A model generated the notes under the pieces. It made no database searches. It saw nothing but the letters and a program-made list of their open reading frames with translations, and was not told the DNA's origin. From positions 62,001 to 126,000 of the forward strand of contig JANYKN010000183.1 in assembly GCA_025361565.1 (NCBI GenBank): a stretch of DNA of 64,000 bases, read 5' to 3'. The position numbers and the translations under genes are program-made. Origin of the DNA: Bacteroidota bacterium (GTDB lineage Bacteria; Bacteroidota; Bacteroidia; Bacteroidales; NBLH01). This document shows, one piece after another, positions 62,088-64,000 of the stretch (within the stretch, counting starts at the first letter, position 1; every line of letters starts with the position of its first letter).

Positions 62088-63728
62088 TTATTTAAAACAA
62101 ATCCAGTCCAATTTGATTGCATTGGACTTTACTTGGATTTGTACTTTGTTTTCTCCGGCTTTTAAAGAAAAATCGCCTACAGTAACTTCTGTCCAATCTT
62201 TATTTATAATCATAAAATCAAATTTTTGATCATTAATTTGAATGATAATTCTTGCAGGAACAATATCAGCAGCGGCTTTAATCGAGAATTGATAATTTCG
62301 TTCTTCCAAATTTTTAAAATTATAAACCACCCATTCGCTTTCCTTCAGCTCAATGTATTGTTCTGACAGGAAAGATTCTATCTTGTTTTCATTTAACTTA
62401 ATTTGAACTGGTTCTTTTATTCTATAACAATCAGACATTTTTGTTGTGTCTAATACATAGTAGGAATGATTGAATCCCATATGGCCATAATTCTCAGCTT
62501 CAATTTTTCCAGGAATCCGGTTTAAAATTGCATTGGTAACATCCTCGAAATATTCACAATTGGCCAATTTTATATTTTCGAGCAATTCATTAAATGCTTT
62601 TTCTGCAACTAAAACGTCCGGTTTAGGGCCACCATCAGTAAAAGCTGAAATTAAATCCCAATTTGCGGGCTTTTTAATTGAATAAGGAGTATTTTTTGTA
62701 TCCATCTTTTTCCATGGCCAAAAAGAAAAACCGATATTATTTGCATCAAAATATTGCGATGTACCCCAGTAAATTGTATTTCCCTTTTCTCCAGTTTCGC
62801 CAACCCAAAGAGGTGTATTAAGTTCTTCTCTTTTTTTAATAAAATAGTCGATATTATTTAAATTATCTGGCTTATTCCAACAGTAATAATGGAATTGGTA
62901 AAAAGTATTGTTATCGAAAGGCTTATCAAAAAGTGACCAATCGTTTGCCCAATTGAATCCTTCCAAGGTAATCATGTGCTTTTGATCGATTTTGCGAATT
63001 TCGCTTGTAATTCTTTTATACAGAGGAACTAGCTGTTGTTTATATTTATCGGCAGAACCGGTTCCGATTGGCAGAGGTTCATTCAGCAAATCATATGCAG
63101 CAACAGTTGGCTCATCTTTATACCTTTCGGCGATTTTCACCCACAGATTAACAAGTTGATTCTGATACTTCGGATTGATAAAAAGTTCAGGTAAGTCATT
63201 TGGACTATCATCAATATTTGCCCCTGTTTGTCCACCCGGAGCTCCGTGCATATCAATAATTACATAAATTTTGTATTTACTGCACCACGAAACCAGGCTA
63301 TCTATGAGTTGAAAACCTTCCTCAATATAATATGGATTTTCTTCCTCAGTTAAAAACAATCTTGAATTTAAAGCTGGCCTAACAGAATTAAAACCTAATT
63401 CGGAAATTCGTTTAATATCAGTTTCGGTAATATAGTTTTTTCTGAATTCCTTCCAAAAATGAGCAGCTTTTTCTTTGCCTATCAAGTCCGATACCACTTT
63501 TTCAATTTTGCGGGGACGATCTCCCGAAGGACCAAATTTCCACATATAACCTTCCGGCAATAACCAGTTTCCAAGTCCAACACCTTTTAAAAACACTTTC
63601 TCTCCGGATTCATTTATAATATTTTGACCAGATGTGTGTAAAAAACTTAAACTATTTTTCTGTTTAGTTTTATTACATGTAAAATAGCTGGCAGCTATAA
63701 TTAAAACTATTGCATAAAATGTTTTCAT
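62088..63728 (-). CDS. GH5 family glucanase lipoprotein with C-terminal CBM-like module
   Basis: The 546-residue protein has a lipoprotein signal (Cys18 in SYFTCNK), a GH5 domain (about 35-400) homologous to that of the next gene (GLGNWLLPEGYMWKFG against GLGGWMIQEGYMMQTS), acid/base Glu in YDLLNEPLP (about 213) and nucleophile Glu in WVGETGEKG (about 309). A CBM6/35-like module ends it (about 410-546). It is probably anchored to the outer membrane, while its paralog is sent through T9SS. The two genes are 47 bp apart. A possible -7 box TATTTTTG lies at 63911-63918 (reverse). Confidence 0.9.
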   Translation of the reverse strand: MKTFYAIVLIIAASYFTCNKTKQKNSLSFLHTSGQNIINESGEKVFLKGVGLGNWLLPEGYMWKFGPSGDRPRKIEKVVSDLIGKEKAAHFWKEFRKNYITETDIKRISELGFNSVRPALNSRLFLTEEENPYYIEEGFQLIDSLVSWCSKYKIYVIIDMHGAPGGQTGANIDDSPNDLPELFINPKYQNQLVNLWVKIAERYKDEPTVAAYDLLNEPLPIGTGSADKYKQQLVPLYKRITSEIRKIDQKHMITLEGFNWANDWSLFDKPFDNNTFYQFHYYCWNKPDNLNNIDYFIKKREELNTPLWVGETGEKGNTIYWGTSQYFDANNIGFSFWPWKKMDTKNTPYSIKKPANWDLISAFTDGGPKPDVLVAEKAFNELLENIKLANCEYFEDVTNAILNRIPGKIEAENYGHMGFNHSYYVLDTTKMSDCYRIKEPVQIKLNENKIESFLSEQYIELKESEWVVYNFKNLEERNYQFSIKAAADIVPARIIIQINDQKFDFMIINKDWTEVTVGDFSLKAGENKVQIQVKSNAIKLDWICFK

Positions 63729-64000
63729 ATCAATGTGTTATAAAATGCTCTTAATTTCAGGTATTTGTTAGACCAACTTGCGATTTTTTATTTTACGCCT
63801 CGTCTAAAATCATTCAATGATTGATTGGCTATTCTTCATTATCACCAATTTTATACAACTATTCCACTGTCAATTGCAATGTGCAACAATGTGATAAAAG
63901 AAGTGTCAATCAAAAATAAATACGTATTCACTTGTGAAATAATAATTGCCTAGCTTCGGTTCAATTTATTGATTATTTAACTAGTTCAAAATTGTCTTTC

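Noticed and set aside
1-64000. CRISPR arrays, tRNA or rRNA genes, prophage
   Set aside because: No regularly spaced direct repeats, cloverleaf with a recognisable T-loop, rRNA-like tract or phage structural genes were found on either strand by reading; a covariance-model scan would be the decisive test.

Overview
The window is a chromosomal segment of an AT-rich Bacteroidota bacterium. The evidence is a SusC/SusD pair, C-terminal type IX secretion (T9SS) sorting domains, an ECF sigma/FecR pair, lipoprotein signals, -7 boxes of the Bacteroidota form TAnnTTTG, and families largely limited to this phylum (DUF2851, the UVR-motif bifunctional nuclease). I see no rRNA, tRNA, CRISPR array or prophage.

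Left part (1-26.8 kb), housekeeping and envelope genes. It starts with a cut secreted protein and a secreted leucine-rich-repeat protein. Next comes a compact signalling set: CheR, a degenerate second CheR, a lone CheB catalytic domain and a membrane GAF protein. DUF2851, a Crp/Fnr regulator, a two-domain glycosyltransferase, an LpxL-like acyltransferase and two more GT2 enzymes follow, suggesting cell-surface glycan or LPS assembly. After these lie an MBL/beta-CASP nuclease, an EamA transporter, Kup, AlkD, DUF486 and DUF302 proteins. A YgfK-type iron-sulfur flavoprotein is divergent from a MocA-like nucleotidyltransferase. A cytochrome c / beta-barrel / cytochrome c lipoprotein operon closes this part.

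Middle (27-41.8 kb). A small accessory patch (27.4-30.4 kb) holds an unknown two-gene operon, a DUF559 nuclease-like gene with a damaged 5' end, and a REP-associated Y1 transposase (RAYT). The RAYT has three related palindromes, one inside its own reading frame. A 54-55 bp repeat of the end of the neighbouring TPR gene brackets the RAYT segment. Beyond it are core genes: a PlsC-like acyltransferase, rnhA, a MarC protein, an M64 peptidase, serS, rpmA and rplU, a bifunctional nuclease, a nucleoside permease and pcm.

Right part (41.8-63.7 kb), a polysaccharide utilization locus (PUL) entirely on the minus strand. In transcription order it has two GH5 enzymes (a lipoprotein and a T9SS cargo with carbohydrate-binding modules), ECF sigma, FecR, SusC with an STN domain, SusD, a T9SS protein with three LamG-like modules, a LamG-metallophosphatase T9SS protein, a small membrane protein, a GDPD-GH16 fusion lipoprotein and a sialate O-acetylesterase-like enzyme. 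GH16 and GH5 features point to a beta-1,3-glucan (laminarin-like). The phosphodiesterase, phosphatase and esterase suggest a substrate carrying phosphoglycerol-type and acyl groups; that is an inference. Hairpins divide the locus into segments that may be expressed at different levels.
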